From: Sphingomonas sp. BK235
GTDB taxonomy: Bacteria > Pseudomonadota > Alphaproteobacteria > Sphingomonadales > Sphingomonadaceae
Assembly: GCF_004345855.1 (NCBI RefSeq)
Contig: NZ_SLXN01000005.1
Location: forward strand, 275,216-339,215
DNA length: 64,000 nt
Reading direction: 5' to 3'
A program made the position numbers and the translations under genes. The notes below the pieces were generated by a model. That model made no database searches. It worked only from the letters and a program-made list of their open reading frames with translations, and was not told the DNA's origin. Of this stretch, positions 9,487 through 18,464 are shown piece after piece (within the stretch, counting starts at the first letter, position 1; each line of letters starts with the position of its first letter).

Positions 9487-10251
9487 ATGATGCGGGCGTG
9501 GGTGATCGGCGCGGTGGCGGCGGTGGCGCTGCCGGTGGCGGGCGGGGCGCAGTTGCGCTCGTCGGGCGCGATCTCGATGCAGCGCGTCGATGGCGCGTGG
9601 CGTCCCGCCGCCTTCCTGTGCGATTCGACCGATCACGACTGGGCGATCGCGCTGTCCGCGTCCGACGCGCAGGGGCGGGTGACGCTGACCAGTTATGCCA
9701 AGCCCGGGCTGGCAACGCATCGCGCCACGGTGCGGGTCGGTCCCGGCGACGCCGGCATGGGGCATGTCTGGTACACGCTCACCAATGTCGAGGGACGCGC
9801 GGTGGGCGCGGTGGAGACGGTCAACCCGCAGATGGTCGAGCCGGGCGCGACGACGCCGACGGTGGTGTCGCTGCGCTATGGGCCGACCACCAGCGGGTGC
9901 CGCTTCGCCGCCCAGACCCGCGTGCTGGGGATCACCGCGCGGCGATCGATCCAGGTGACCGGCAACGAGCGCGAGGGCTATCGCTATCGCAGCTACAATC
10001 ACGACGCCGCGTTGGACGAGGTGCGCGCGCCCTGGGGCGGGCGCGACACGCGCGCCTCGGTCTCGGTCGACGGCGGTCGCGTGGTGGACAGCACGCGGTC
10101 GCGGCGCACCTTCCAGTTCGAGCGCGACGGCTATGTCTATCGCGTCGCGACCTCGCTCGACGCGACGCAGGCGGGCGGCTCGGTGCAGGTGTGGCGCGAC
10201 GGGCGGATGCTGCTGGAGGAACCGTTCGCGGCCTATACCGCGGCGATGTGA
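9487..10251 (+). CDS. Secreted protein of unknown function
   Basis: The product has about 254 residues and a signal peptide (MMRAWVIGAVAAVALPVAGGA). GGAGGA at 9478-9483 is close to two consecutive ATG codons at 9487 and 9490, and either may be used. The mature part is beta-rich with no domain I recognise. Only two cysteines are seen (FLCDST and SGCRF), probably one disulfide. Aromatic/Arg-rich strands such as GYRYRSYNHD are notable. A periplasmic or secreted location is inferred from the signal peptide only. Confidence 0.75.
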   Translation: MMRAWVIGAVAAVALPVAGGAQLRSSGAISMQRVDGAWRPAAFLCDSTDHDWAIALSASDAQGRVTLTSYAKPGLATHRATVRVGPGDAGMGHVWYTLTNVEGRAVGAVETVNPQMVEPGATTPTVVSLRYGPTTSGCRFAAQTRVLGITARRSIQVTGNEREGYRYRSYNHDAALDEVRAPWGGRDTRASVSVDGGRVVDSTRSRRTFQFERDGYVYRVATSLDATQAGGSVQVWRDGRMLLEEPFAAYTAAM

Positions 10252-10379
10252 GCCGCCCCGGGTCGCGGCCGCGTCGGCCGGTCTTGTCCGCCGGGGTCGC
10301 GCGCGCGATGGTGGCGCGCGCAACCCGCGTGCCCGCGCGACCGTTGCGGCTGCGACGCGGACGGGAAGGGAACGGGGCG

Positions 10380-11003
10380 ATGGGCAAGAAGAAGGCGGTC
10401 AAGAAAGCGGCGGCACGCGAGCATGAGGCGCTCGCGCCGCTGCACCAGCTCGCCGGCAGCACCGCGGTGCGCGCGCTCACCCCGCTGGCCAAGGCGACCG
10501 ACGAGCCGCCGCTGCTCGCGCTCGGTGTCGGCACGCTCGCGCTCGGCGTGCTGCTGCGCCGCCCCGCGATGACGCGCAGCGGCGCGCGGATGGTGGCGAG
10601 CCATCTCGTCGCGACGGGGCTCAAGACCCTGTCCAAGGCGAGCGTCGACCGCGTTCGCCCCAATGCCGCGGGCGACCGCCCGGCTTTGGGCAAGGGGCAT
10701 GGCACCGACGACACCGATCGCAACGCCTTCCCCTCGGGCCACACCGCGGGGGCGGTCGCGGTGGCGGAGTCGATCCGTCACGAGGCGCCGGGGGCGAGCA
10801 CGCCCGCGCGGCTCGCGGCGGGGGCGGCGGGCGCGCTCCAGGTCACGCGCGGCGCGCATTATGCCAGCGACGTGGTCGCGGGCGCCGCGATCGGCTTCCT
10901 GTCCGAGCGGCTGGCGAGCTGGGCGCTCGACGCCGCGGCGCGACGGGTCGAGCGCCAGCGCGACGCGCGCGCCGAGGCGGAGGCGGAGGCGCATCCGAGC
11001 TGA
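10380..11003 (+). CDS. PAP2-family membrane phosphatase
   Basis: The product has 207 residues. The three phosphatidic-acid-phosphatase motifs are present: KASVDRVRP (about residue 84), PSGHT (about 120) and RGAHYASDVVAG (about 160). The family dephosphorylates lipid phosphates such as phosphatidate or undecaprenyl pyrophosphate. Hydrophobic helices flank the motifs. Both termini are unusual: a Lys-rich start (MGKKKAVKK) and an Arg/Glu-rich tail. The ATG at 10380 has GGAAGGGAACGGGG upstream. It is convergent with the TonB receptor that ends at 11079. Confidence 0.85.
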   Translation: MGKKKAVKKAAAREHEALAPLHQLAGSTAVRALTPLAKATDEPPLLALGVGTLALGVLLRRPAMTRSGARMVASHLVATGLKTLSKASVDRVRPNAAGDRPALGKGHGTDDTDRNAFPSGHTAGAVAVAESIRHEAPGASTPARLAAGAAGALQVTRGAHYASDVVAGAAIGFLSERLASWALDAAARRVERQRDARAEAEAEAHPS

Positions 11004-11078
11004 TGCGCGGCCAGGTGCCGCGCCGCCACCCGGCAGCGGCAGCGGCGGCGCGGTCCCGTCGCCGCGCCGCCGACCGCG

Positions 11079-13688
11079 TCAGAAGGTGAGCAGCGCCTCC
11101 AGCCCGAAGGTGCGCGGCGCGTTGAAATTGCCGTAGTCGCCGAGCACGTCCTTGATGTCGCCGACCGTCACGCTCTTCTTGGGCGCGGCGGGCAGGCTGT
11201 TCGACGGGTCGCGGCGGAAGACATATTGTTCGTCGAACAGATTACGCCCCCACAAAGCCACCTCGAGCCGCTGCTTGCCCTCGCCCAGCGCGATGTCGGC
11301 GAGCGCCAGCCGCCCGTTGAAGATCAGCGAGGCGTCGTTGCGCGTCGCGAACTGGTCGAACGCCTGGGTCGATTGCGCGTAATTGCCGTCGAGGTGCAGG
11401 CGGAATGTGGTGCTGCCCTCGCCGACCGGCACGCGATAGTCGATCGCGCCGCTCGCCGCGTTGCGCGGGGTGAAGACGATGAAGAAGTCCTGCAGCACCT
11501 TGGTGGTCTGCCCGCCCGCGGTGGCGGTGATCAGCACCGGCGGTATCTTGGTATAGGTATAGGCATAGGAGCCGTTGAGCGTCAGCCCCTCCACCGGGTT
11601 GAGCGTCAGATCGGCCTCGATGCCCTTGATCTTGGTCTTACCCGGCGCGTTGATCGTCACCAGATTGTTGAAGTTGCTGTTGTTGAACGGCTGGATCGAG
11701 CTGATGTCGACCTGGCTGTCCTTGCGGTTCATCACATAGCCCGCGATGTTGAACCGCCCGCGATGCGCCCAGAAATCGGACTTGAGCCCGACCTCATAGG
11801 AAGTGATGTCCTCCGGCCCGAACGCCTGATAGTTCGCGGTGCGCGAGCTGGCGCCGCCGGCGCGATAGCCGGTGGCGTATTTGGCATAGGCATGGACGTC
11901 CTGGCTGAGGTCCGCCGCCAGCGTCAGCGCCGGGTTGAACCGCTCCCAGGCGCGATCCAGCGGCCGATAGCCCGCCGCCTTGGCCTTGGCCGAGTCGAGG
12001 TCGTAATTCACCCCGCGCGAGTAATGCAGCACGCCGCGCTTGGTATCGCGCGTGTAGCGCCCGCCCGCGGTGAGATGGAGCAGGTCGATCGGGTTCCAGG
12101 TGATCTGGCCATAAGCGGCATAGCTCTTCGACCAGACCTCCGACGCGCGGTCGAGCGAACGGCAGCCCGGCTGCGAACCGACCCCGCCCGAGCCGCGGCA
12201 CGGGTCGAGCACGACGTAATTCGCACCGGTCACCTTGTTGTTGCCGTCGAGCACCGCGATCGCCCCGTTGGAATTGGGCGTGGCGGCGTCGTCGCTGACA
12301 TGCTCGTTGAAATAATAGAGGCCCGCGACGTAGTCGAACTGGTCGATCGTGCCGACCGCCTGGAACTCCTGGCTGAACTGGTTCTGGCGCAGGTCGGCGA
12401 GGCTGTAGCGGCTGAAGGCGCAGGGCGATGCCGCGGTGCAGGCGGCGGTCAGGTCGACCACGGGCGTGCGATGCGCGCCGCCCGAATTGTCCCATTGCGT
12501 CGCGGTGACGCCGCGCCACGCGGTGATCGACCGCAGCTCGACCTCGGGCGACGCCTTGTATTTGAACAGGTTGGTGAAGCCGTGCGTCTGGTCGACGCTG
12601 GGCTGCTGCGGCACGCCGATATCGGCCACCTTCATCCGGCTGCGGCCGTTGATCCGCACGCCCGGGAGCGGCTTCTTCACCGTGCCGGAGAGCGTGTCGT
12701 ATCGCGTGCCCGGCAGGTAGCAGTGCGGCACCGCCGATTGCGCGGTCGCGACGCTGGCGGTGACGGTGCCGGCGCAGGCGTTGGGATTGTAGTTCAGCAG
12801 CTGGCTGTAGAAGGGCGAGTTCTTGTCGAGCCCGTAATCGTAGGAGAGATCGTCGGTCAGCCCCTCGACCGGCGCCCAGCGTGCCGCGATGCGGCCGCCG
12901 CGACGGTCGTAGTAATTGAAGCCGGTCTGCCCCGCGAGCGGGTTGCGCGTGGTCGGCCCCTGATATTGCACCACGCCGTCCACCTTGACGCTGACGTCGT
13001 GATAGCTCGGCAGATCGAGGTGGAGCTCGCCGGTATAGGCGCCGTAATTGCCGATCCCCGCGCGCACCCGCCCCTCGAACTCGCCCGAGGGCGCGCGCGT
13101 GACGATGTTGAGCGCGCCGCCCTCGGTGTTGCGCCCGAACAACGTGCCCTGCGGGCCCTTGAGCACCTCGACGCGCTCGACGTCGAACAGCGCGGCGTTG
13201 AGCCCGTGCTGGCGGCCGAGATAGACGCCGTCGACATAGATGCCGACGCCCTGTTCGCGCGCGGGCTGGTTGGCGTCGAGCGGGACGATGCCGCGGATGC
13301 CGACGGTCAGCGCGCTCTGCCGCGCCTCGAAGGTGGCGACGCGCAGGCTGGGTACCGCGCCGTCGGCGAGGTCGTAGAGGCTCTGCACGTGGCGCTGTTG
13401 CAGCGCCTGGGTGCTCAGCACGTTGATCGCGACCGGGGTGGATTGGAGGTTGGTCTCGCGTCGCGTCGCGGTGACCACCACCTCGTCGAGCCCCGGCAGT
13501 TCCGCGTCGGCGGCGGCGGCGGCGGCGGGGGCGGCGTCGGGCGTCGACGGGGCGTCGGCCGCGGGCGAGGCGGCGGGATCGACCGCGGCGGCCTCGACGT
13601 GACGCGGAACGGCGAGCGCCGGACCCGTGACGGTGAGCGCGGCGATCCCCGCCAACAGATGCCAACGGTGGTGCGAGACGTGCGACAT
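11079..13688 (-). CDS. TonB-dependent outer-membrane receptor
   Basis: The 869-residue product has a signal peptide (ending about GPALA) and an Ala/Pro-rich spacer. A TonB-box-like DEVVVTATRR lies near residue 68. A plug domain follows (IYVDGVYLGRQ and VEVLKGPQGTLFGRN), then a 22-strand-type beta-barrel ending in the C-terminal LLTF aromatic. It imports an unknown ligand through the outer membrane using TonB energy. The plug resembles the broad sphingomonad receptor group often near catabolic genes. No partner gene is adjacent, so no substrate can be assigned. GAGGGGGGAT precedes the ATG. Confidence 0.9.
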   Translation of the reverse strand: MSHVSHHRWHLLAGIAALTVTGPALAVPRHVEAAAVDPAASPAADAPSTPDAAPAAAAAADAELPGLDEVVVTATRRETNLQSTPVAINVLSTQALQQRHVQSLYDLADGAVPSLRVATFEARQSALTVGIRGIVPLDANQPAREQGVGIYVDGVYLGRQHGLNAALFDVERVEVLKGPQGTLFGRNTEGGALNIVTRAPSGEFEGRVRAGIGNYGAYTGELHLDLPSYHDVSVKVDGVVQYQGPTTRNPLAGQTGFNYYDRRGGRIAARWAPVEGLTDDLSYDYGLDKNSPFYSQLLNYNPNACAGTVTASVATAQSAVPHCYLPGTRYDTLSGTVKKPLPGVRINGRSRMKVADIGVPQQPSVDQTHGFTNLFKYKASPEVELRSITAWRGVTATQWDNSGGAHRTPVVDLTAACTAASPCAFSRYSLADLRQNQFSQEFQAVGTIDQFDYVAGLYYFNEHVSDDAATPNSNGAIAVLDGNNKVTGANYVVLDPCRGSGGVGSQPGCRSLDRASEVWSKSYAAYGQITWNPIDLLHLTAGGRYTRDTKRGVLHYSRGVNYDLDSAKAKAAGYRPLDRAWERFNPALTLAADLSQDVHAYAKYATGYRAGGASSRTANYQAFGPEDITSYEVGLKSDFWAHRGRFNIAGYVMNRKDSQVDISSIQPFNNSNFNNLVTINAPGKTKIKGIEADLTLNPVEGLTLNGSYAYTYTKIPPVLITATAGGQTTKVLQDFFIVFTPRNAASGAIDYRVPVGEGSTTFRLHLDGNYAQSTQAFDQFATRNDASLIFNGRLALADIALGEGKQRLEVALWGRNLFDEQYVFRRDPSNSLPAAPKKSVTVGDIKDVLGDYGNFNAPRTFGLEALLTF

Positions 13689-13789
13689 GGAAGATCCCCC
13701 CTCAATGGCCGAAAAGCCGGCGCGGGGCCGATACGTGTGGCACGTGGCGTCTCAGTGACTGTTTGGAGACAGCCGTTTACATCTTGATC

Positions 13790-14233
13790 TCATCCTATTT
13801 TCATCTTCGGTGAGCTTGTCGTGATCTTAACGATCGTTGCCGCCACCCGCGCGCGACGGGGCGCGCGCGGGTCGATGCCGAAGCGGTTGGTTCCCGGCGA
13901 GCCGGGCAGCAGCAGCAGCAGCGGCCAGCCGGCGAGCCCCGCCGGTAGCCACCAGCCCGAGCGGCCGAGGTCGTGGAGCCGCCGCGCGGTCACGGCGGCG
14001 AGCGGCGCGGCGCCGAACAGCAGCACGAAACCGAGCAGTGCCAGCATGGTGAGCCCCGCCACCGCGTCTTGGTGGCGCTCGATCGGCTCGAGCCGCGCGG
14101 CCGCGAGCGCGGAGAGCGCGAGCGCGAGGGCAATCGCGCCGCCCGCGGTCAGCAGAAAGGCGCCATATTCGCGTCGCGTCGCGCGCCCGGTCGGCTCGGC
14201 ATAGAGCCGCCAGGGCCGGATGAAATAATCCAT
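13790..14233 (-). CDS. DUF805 family inner-membrane protein
   Basis: The 147-residue product begins MDYFIRPWRLYAEPTGRATR. It has three to four hydrophobic segments and the family signature RLHDLGRSGWW after the second. This matches DUF805, a family of small multi-spanning proteins of unknown function. The start at 14233 is preceded by GGGGAGG, better than an upstream in-frame ATG. It stands between the TonB receptor (divergent) and the dienelactone hydrolase (same strand, 147 bp upstream). Confidence 0.85.
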   Translation of the reverse strand: MDYFIRPWRLYAEPTGRATRREYGAFLLTAGGAIALALALSALAAARLEPIERHQDAVAGLTMLALLGFVLLFGAAPLAAVTARRLHDLGRSGWWLPAGLAGWPLLLLLPGSPGTNRFGIDPRAPRRARVAATIVKITTSSPKMKIG

Positions 14234-14380
14234 GTGCCGCCTCCCCACGCATCGCGTGGCGCGGCGCCGCGCCGCCCACGTCCCTCCGGGGAATCATAGC
14301 GGGCGGGCAGGGGCGGGCCGGGTCGTTCGGCGGCCCGGGATGGCGATCGCGTCACCGCGGCGGGTCGCCGCGGGCGCCGC

Positions 14381-15103
14381 TCAGCCGAGCGTCTCGTCCA
14401 GGAAGCCGCGCATCGCGGCCCAGCTGCGGCGGTCGGCGCGCTCCTCATAGGCGACGCCGGGCACGGTCGAGTCGCGCCGCGCCTCGTCGGTGAAGGCGTG
14501 GCCGGCGTTGCCATAAGCGTGGATCTGCCAGTCGGCGCCGGCCGCGCTCAGCTCGCCCGCCAGCGCCACCACCGCCTCGGGCGGGCCGAGCGGGTCGTCC
14601 CAGCCATGGCACACCAGCAGCTTGGCGGTGATCGGCGAGACGCTCGCGTAATCGGGGCGGTCGTACACGCCGTGGAAGCTCACCGCGGCGCGGATCGCCA
14701 GCCCCGCCCGCGCCATGTCGAGGACGCACTTGCCGCCGAAGCAAAAGCCGATCGCGGCGACGCGCGTGCCGTCTACCTCGGGCTGCGCGACGAGCGCGGC
14801 GAGGCTGGCGGCGAGCCGGTCGCGCAGCAGCGTGCGATCGGCGTTCAGCTCGTCCATGTAGCGCGCGATGTCCGGACCGCGCTCGGCGCGCCGACCCTGG
14901 CCGTACAGGTCGCAGGCGAAGGCGGCATAGCCGAGCGCCGCGAGCGCCTCCGCGACGCGATTGTCCGCCTCCTTCTGGCCGAGGATGTTGGGCACGACCA
15001 GGATCGCGGGCCGCGCGCCCGTGGCGGCATCGTCCCAGGCGAACACGCCCTCGAACCGGCCGCCGGGGCCGTCGTGGAGCAGCGGGCGGCGGGTGATCGT
15101 CAT
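14381..15103 (-). CDS. Dienelactone hydrolase family protein
   Basis: This 240-residue alpha/beta-hydrolase has the dienelactone-hydrolase triad: Cys121 in GFCFGGK, Asp169/170 in GWDDPLG and His202 in GHAF. The family hydrolyses dienelactones in chlorocatechol breakdown, but many members have other ester substrates. With no catechol genes nearby, a general cytoplasmic carboxymethylenebutenolidase-like esterase is the safe call. No signal peptide is seen. Confidence 0.9.
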   Translation of the reverse strand: MTITRRPLLHDGPGGRFEGVFAWDDAATGARPAILVVPNILGQKEADNRVAEALAALGYAAFACDLYGQGRRAERGPDIARYMDELNADRTLLRDRLAASLAALVAQPEVDGTRVAAIGFCFGGKCVLDMARAGLAIRAAVSFHGVYDRPDYASVSPITAKLLVCHGWDDPLGPPEAVVALAGELSAAGADWQIHAYGNAGHAFTDEARRDSTVPGVAYEERADRRSWAAMRGFLDETLG

Positions 15104-15186
15104 CGCTCAGTCTCCGGGCAGGCGCATTGGTCGCGCGCGCCTCTTCCGCTAGAAGCATGGCGGGCGAGCGACAAGCGGGGACGGTG

Positions 15187-15672
15187 ATGAGCGATCGGGT
15201 GGGGGCGCGACGCGCCTGGACGGTGCGGCGCGGCGACCCCGCCGAGCCGGCGGTGGCCGCCCTGCTCGCCGCGCACGTCGCCGATCAGCGCGCGGGGACG
15301 CCTGCCGGCTTCTCGTTCGCGCTCGACGCGGCGCGGCTCGCCGCACCCGACGTCGCCCTGTTCGCGGCGTGGGACGAGGACGCGCTCGCGGCGGTCGGCG
15401 CGCTCAAGCGGCTCGACGCGGCGAGCGGCGAGGTCAAGTCGATGCGCGCGGCCGACGCCTATCGCGGCCGCGGCGCGGGTCATGCGATCCTGGCGGCGAT
15501 CGTGGCCGAGGCGCGCGCGCTCGGGCTCGCGCGTCTCTATCTCGAGACGGGCACCACCCCGGCCTATGACCCCGCGCTGGCATTGTACCGACGCGCGGGC
15601 TTCGCGCCCTGCGCCGCCTTCGCCGATTATCGGACCAGCCCGCACAATCAGTTCCTCATGCTCGCGCTTTGA
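15187..15672 (+). CDS. GNAT family N-acetyltransferase
   Basis: The product has 161 residues from the ATG at 15187 ([11 protein letters not shown]); an in-frame ATG at 15157 would add 10 residues and has weaker initiation context. The acetyl-CoA loop [12 protein letters not shown] is visible around residue 92. It is followed by [12 protein letters not shown] and the C-terminal [15 protein letters not shown], typical of GNAT enzymes. The acceptor substrate is unknown. It is separated from gpmA by 85 bp on the same strand. Confidence 0.87.
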   Translation: MSDRVGARRAWTVRRGDPAEPAVAALLAAHVADQRAGTPAGFSFALDAARLAAPDVALFAAWDEDALAAVGALKRLDAASGEVKSMRAADAYRGRGAGHAILAAIVAEARALGLARLYLETGTTPAYDPALALYRRAGFAPCAAFADYRTSPHNQFLMLAL

Positions 15673-15757
15673 GGGGCGCGGGCGCGGGGCGGAAACAGGC
15701 TATCCCGGCGCGACCCAGCCACGTAGGCAGCCGTCTCGCTCTAGCAGGAGTTCCCTG

Positions 15758-16444
15758 ATGCCCACGCTCGTCCTGATCCGCCATGGCCAGTCGGCCTGGA
15801 ACCTCGAGAACCGCTTCACCGGCTGGTGGGACGTCGACGTCACCGAGCAGGGCGCCGCCGAGGCGCGCGCCGCGGGCGAGCTGATGGCGGCCAAGGGGCT
15901 CGACTTCGACCAGACCTTCACCTCGCTGCAGACGCGCGCGATCAAGACGCTGGACCTCGCGCTGGAGGCGATGGGGCGGCTGTGGCTGCCGGTGGAGAAG
16001 GACTGGCGGCTCAACGAGCGCCATTACGGCGGTCTGACCGGGCTCAACAAGGCCGAGACCGCGGCCAAGCACGGCGACGAGCAGGTCCACATCTGGCGCC
16101 GCAGCTTCGACGTGCCGCCGCCGGTGATGGAGGCGGGCAGCGCCTTCGATCTCTCGGGTGACCGCCGCTACGCCGGGATCGACGTGCCCGCGACCGAGAG
16201 CCTCAAGGACACGATCGCGCGCGTCCTGCCCTATTGGGAGCAGCGGATCGCACCCGCGCTGCGCGACGGCCAGCGCGTGCTGATCTCGGCGCACGGCAAC
16301 TCGCTGCGCGCGCTGGTGAAGCACCTCTCGAACATCCCCGACGACGAGATCACCGGGCTGGAGATCCCGACCGGCCAGCCGATCGTCTACGAGCTGGACG
16401 CGGCGCTGGCGGCGACGGACCGTTATTACCTCAACGAGCGGTGA
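15758..16444 (+). CDS. gpmA: 2,3-bisphosphoglycerate-dependent phosphoglycerate mutase
   Basis: This 228-residue glycolytic enzyme interconverts 3- and 2-phosphoglycerate through a phosphohistidine. The RHG motif is at residues 8-10 ([18 protein letters not shown]). [14 protein letters not shown] and the second catalytic His in [15 protein letters not shown] (about 180) are conserved. The length fits dPGM. AGGAG lies 7 nt before the ATG. Confidence 0.96.
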   Translation: MPTLVLIRHGQSAWNLENRFTGWWDVDVTEQGAAEARAAGELMAAKGLDFDQTFTSLQTRAIKTLDLALEAMGRLWLPVEKDWRLNERHYGGLTGLNKAETAAKHGDEQVHIWRRSFDVPPPVMEAGSAFDLSGDRRYAGIDVPATESLKDTIARVLPYWEQRIAPALRDGQRVLISAHGNSLRALVKHLSNIPDDEITGLEIPTGQPIVYELDAALAATDRYYLNER

Positions 16445-16593
16445 GGCCGAGGGAGCGGTGAGGCGGAGCGAGCGGCGCTCATGCGGGTGAGGCACCGGGC
16501 GCGGTCCCGGCACGGCCGATGTCGTGCCCGCGTCGCTGACCCGCGGCGGCGGCGCCGCCCGCGCGGGGGCGGGGGCGCACGCTACAATCCGAT

Positions 16594-16812
16594 ATGGCCC
16601 TGCTCCCCTCGCGTCCCTGGCTGCGGCTGGCGTGTCTCGTCGCCGCTGCGATCGTCCTCGCCGCGCTCGTCTTCGGGTTGCGCATCCATGTCGTCGGCGA
16701 TCCGCCGGGGACGGCGCGCGTGCTGCGTCTCGCGCCGCCCCCCGGCGGCGAGGCCACGCCGCGCTCCGCCGCGCCCGGCGTGAGCGAAGCGCCCGCCGCC
16801 GTCCGCGGCTGA
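16594..16812 (+). CDS. Small single-pass membrane protein, possibly leaderless
   Basis: The 72-residue ORF has one strong transmembrane helix (LACLVAAAIVLAALVFGL) and a Pro/Ala-rich tail. No ribosome site is seen. A TACAAT hexamer at 16583-16588 lies 5 nt before the ATG, which would fit a leaderless transcript, but no -35 element is evident. I do not recognise the product, and it may be spurious. Confidence 0.4.
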   Translation: MALLPSRPWLRLACLVAAAIVLAALVFGLRIHVVGDPPGTARVLRLAPPPGGEATPRSAAPGVSEAPAAVRG

Positions 16813-16826
16813 CCGGATCGCGCGCG

Positions 16827-17864
16827 TCACAGCGCGACGATGACCACCCCGCGCAGCCGCCCGGCGCAGGCGTCGTGCAAGGCGGCAGGGGCCTGATCGA
16901 GCCCCTCCACCCGGCTCACCGCATGGTGGAGCGCGGCACCCGCCTGCCAGCGGAGCCAGTCGGCGAAGCCGCCCGCCGCCTCGTCCGCGCAGGCGCTATA
17001 GCCGCGGATCGTCACGTCGCGCAGGATCAGCTGGAAGGAATCGAGCAGCACCGGCGCCGCCAGGGTCGCGCGCGTCGCGTCGAGCTCGGCCCCCAGCGCA
17101 CCGAGCAGCACCAGCCGCGCGCCCGTCCGCGTCTGCGCCGCCGCCACGGCGAGCTGGTCGCCGCCGATCATGTCGACCACCAGGTCGACGCCATCGGGCG
17201 CGGCCGAGGCGAGTTGGGCGGCCAGGTCGCCCCGGTCGCGCCGTACCACCGCATCATAGCCGAGCTCGGCCGTCATCCACTCGGCCTTGTCCGCGCTGCC
17301 GGTGCTGCCGACGATCCGGGTCGCGCCGAGCCGCCGCGCGATCTGCCCCGCCATCGCGCCGATCGCGCCCGCGCCGCTGGTGACGAAGACGGTGTCGCCC
17401 GCGCGAACCTGTGTGCCGTGGGTGAGCGCGGCATAAGCCGTCCAGCCATGGCCCAGATAGACCGCGGGCTCGAACGCCGCCGCGTCGTCCGGGGCAGGGA
17501 TCGAGGTGCACTGCGAGGCCGCGACCACCGCCCAGTCGCGCCAGCCATAAGGGTGGAGGACGAGGCTGCCGACCGCGATCGCGCTGTCGGGAGCGCTCGC
17601 CACCACCTCACCGATCGCGCCGTCCGCCAACGTGTCGCCCGGATGCAGCGGCGGGAAGGGTATGCCCTCCACCACCTGCGCGCCGGGGTCCGCCATCAGC
17701 CGCGTCGAGATCGAGATACGAAACCAGCGATTGCGCACCAGCAGCTCCCCCGCGCGGAGCGGCGGCACCGCGCGCGAGACGATCGCGAGATCGTCCGGCC
17801 CGATCATGTCGCGGGGATGGTGGCGCAACGTGACCTCGCGGCCGATCGTCAAGGCTTGGGTCAT
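16827..17864 (-). CDS. NADP-dependent MDR-family oxidoreductase (zinc-independent)
   Basis: This 345-residue medium-chain reductase has an N-terminal GroES-like domain and a Rossmann fold (VTSGAGAIGAMAGQIARRLG at about 161-180). It lacks the catalytic and structural zinc ligands of alcohol dehydrogenases. It looks like the YncB/leukotriene-B4-reductase group (SRLM-like ISTRLMADP, NRWFRIS), which reduces enones with NADPH. It diverges from the broken tetR gene at 18039. A perfect 5-3-5 palindrome between them is a likely repressor operator. Confidence 0.87.
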   Translation of the reverse strand: MTQALTIGREVTLRHHPRDMIGPDDLAIVSRAVPPLRAGELLVRNRWFRISISTRLMADPGAQVVEGIPFPPLHPGDTLADGAIGEVVASAPDSAIAVGSLVLHPYGWRDWAVVAASQCTSIPAPDDAAAFEPAVYLGHGWTAYAALTHGTQVRAGDTVFVTSGAGAIGAMAGQIARRLGATRIVGSTGSADKAEWMTAELGYDAVVRRDRGDLAAQLASAAPDGVDLVVDMIGGDQLAVAAAQTRTGARLVLLGALGAELDATRATLAAPVLLDSFQLILRDVTIRGYSACADEAAGGFADWLRWQAGAALHHAVSRVEGLDQAPAALHDACAGRLRGVVIVAL

Positions 17865-17920
17865 GGTGCAGGCTCTCCGGCAGGCGACGGGACCGCCCCG
17901 CCGCCCGTCTCTTTGGTTAG

Positions 17921-17933
17921 TGACCGAAGGTCA
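17921..17933. promoter_or_regulatory. Probable TetR-type operator
   Basis: TGACC-GAA-GGTCA is a perfect palindrome inside TTAGTGACCGAAGGTCAGTC. It lies 56 bp upstream of the oxidoreductase start (minus strand) and about 105 bp upstream of the tetR remnant start (plus strand). Position and symmetry suit a TetR-family operator. The assignment is inferred from sequence only. Confidence 0.55.
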
Positions 17934-18038
17934 GTCAAAAGCTGGCGTGACCCGTTCTGGCGAAAGCATGATGCCGTGGCACGCGCGGGCACGGCCGCGA
18001 ACGTCCCATCGCGGCGGGGCTTTCTTCACGGGCACGAG

Positions 18039-18464
18039 ATGCCGACCAGTTCCCGCGCCGAGCCTGCCGCACAGCGCCGCGACGATCCGTTTGACGCCGC
18101 CGCCGCGCTGTTCGCGCGACGCGGCATCGGCGACACCCGGGTGGAGCAGATCACCGCCGCGGCGGGCATGGCCAGGGGCAGCTTGGGTCCGGACCCAAAA
18201 GGTTTATCGTCGCGGAAGCGGCTTACCCCGTCATCCCGGGCTCGACCCGGGATCCATGGTGCCGCGAGAGCAACGGGCGTTGCTCTCGTGGAGAAATGGA
18301 TCCCGGCGCGAGGCCGGGATGACGATGAGGGAAGAGAAAGCGGCCTTCCTCATCGCAGCGCCGGATCCTTCTACCTGCGTTTTCCCGGCGCGAAGCAGGC
18401 GATCGCCCGCTGCCGGCGCGTCGTCGGCGCCGCGCGCCCCGGTCGAGCGCGCGGGCCGGCCGGC
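18039..18464 (+). pseudogene. TetR regulator remnant interrupted by a palindromic repeat
   Basis: An ATG at 18039 opens a TetR helix-turn-helix N-terminus (FDAAAALFARRGIGDT, then VEQITAAAGMARGS). At MARGS the gene is split by about 186 bp of dispersed repeat, after which the interrupted motif resumes as FYLRFPGAKQAI. The inserted length is a multiple of three and the frame stays open across it. Beyond KQAI the sequence no longer resembles a TetR ligand domain and runs into the convergent phosphodiesterase gene. The gene therefore looks truncated as well as interrupted. It probably once repressed the divergent oxidoreductase. Confidence 0.75.
18185..18367 (+). repeat. Dispersed palindromic element (type A), copy inside tetR
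   Basis: This element of about 183 bp begins with the palindrome GGGTCCGGACCC and continues AAAAGGTTTATCGTCGCGG. It then holds an inverted pair: GTCATCCCGGGCTCGACC and, later, GGCCGGGATGAC. CTT occurs immediately on both sides (18182-18184 and 18368-18370), consistent with a 3-bp target duplication. Reversed and diverged copies are at 43.4-43.75 kb. It encodes no transposase. Confidence 0.75.

Noticed and set aside
11226..13787. 853-codon plus-strand open frame opposite a TonB receptor
   Set aside because: His/Arg/Val-rich antisense shadow without recognisable motifs.
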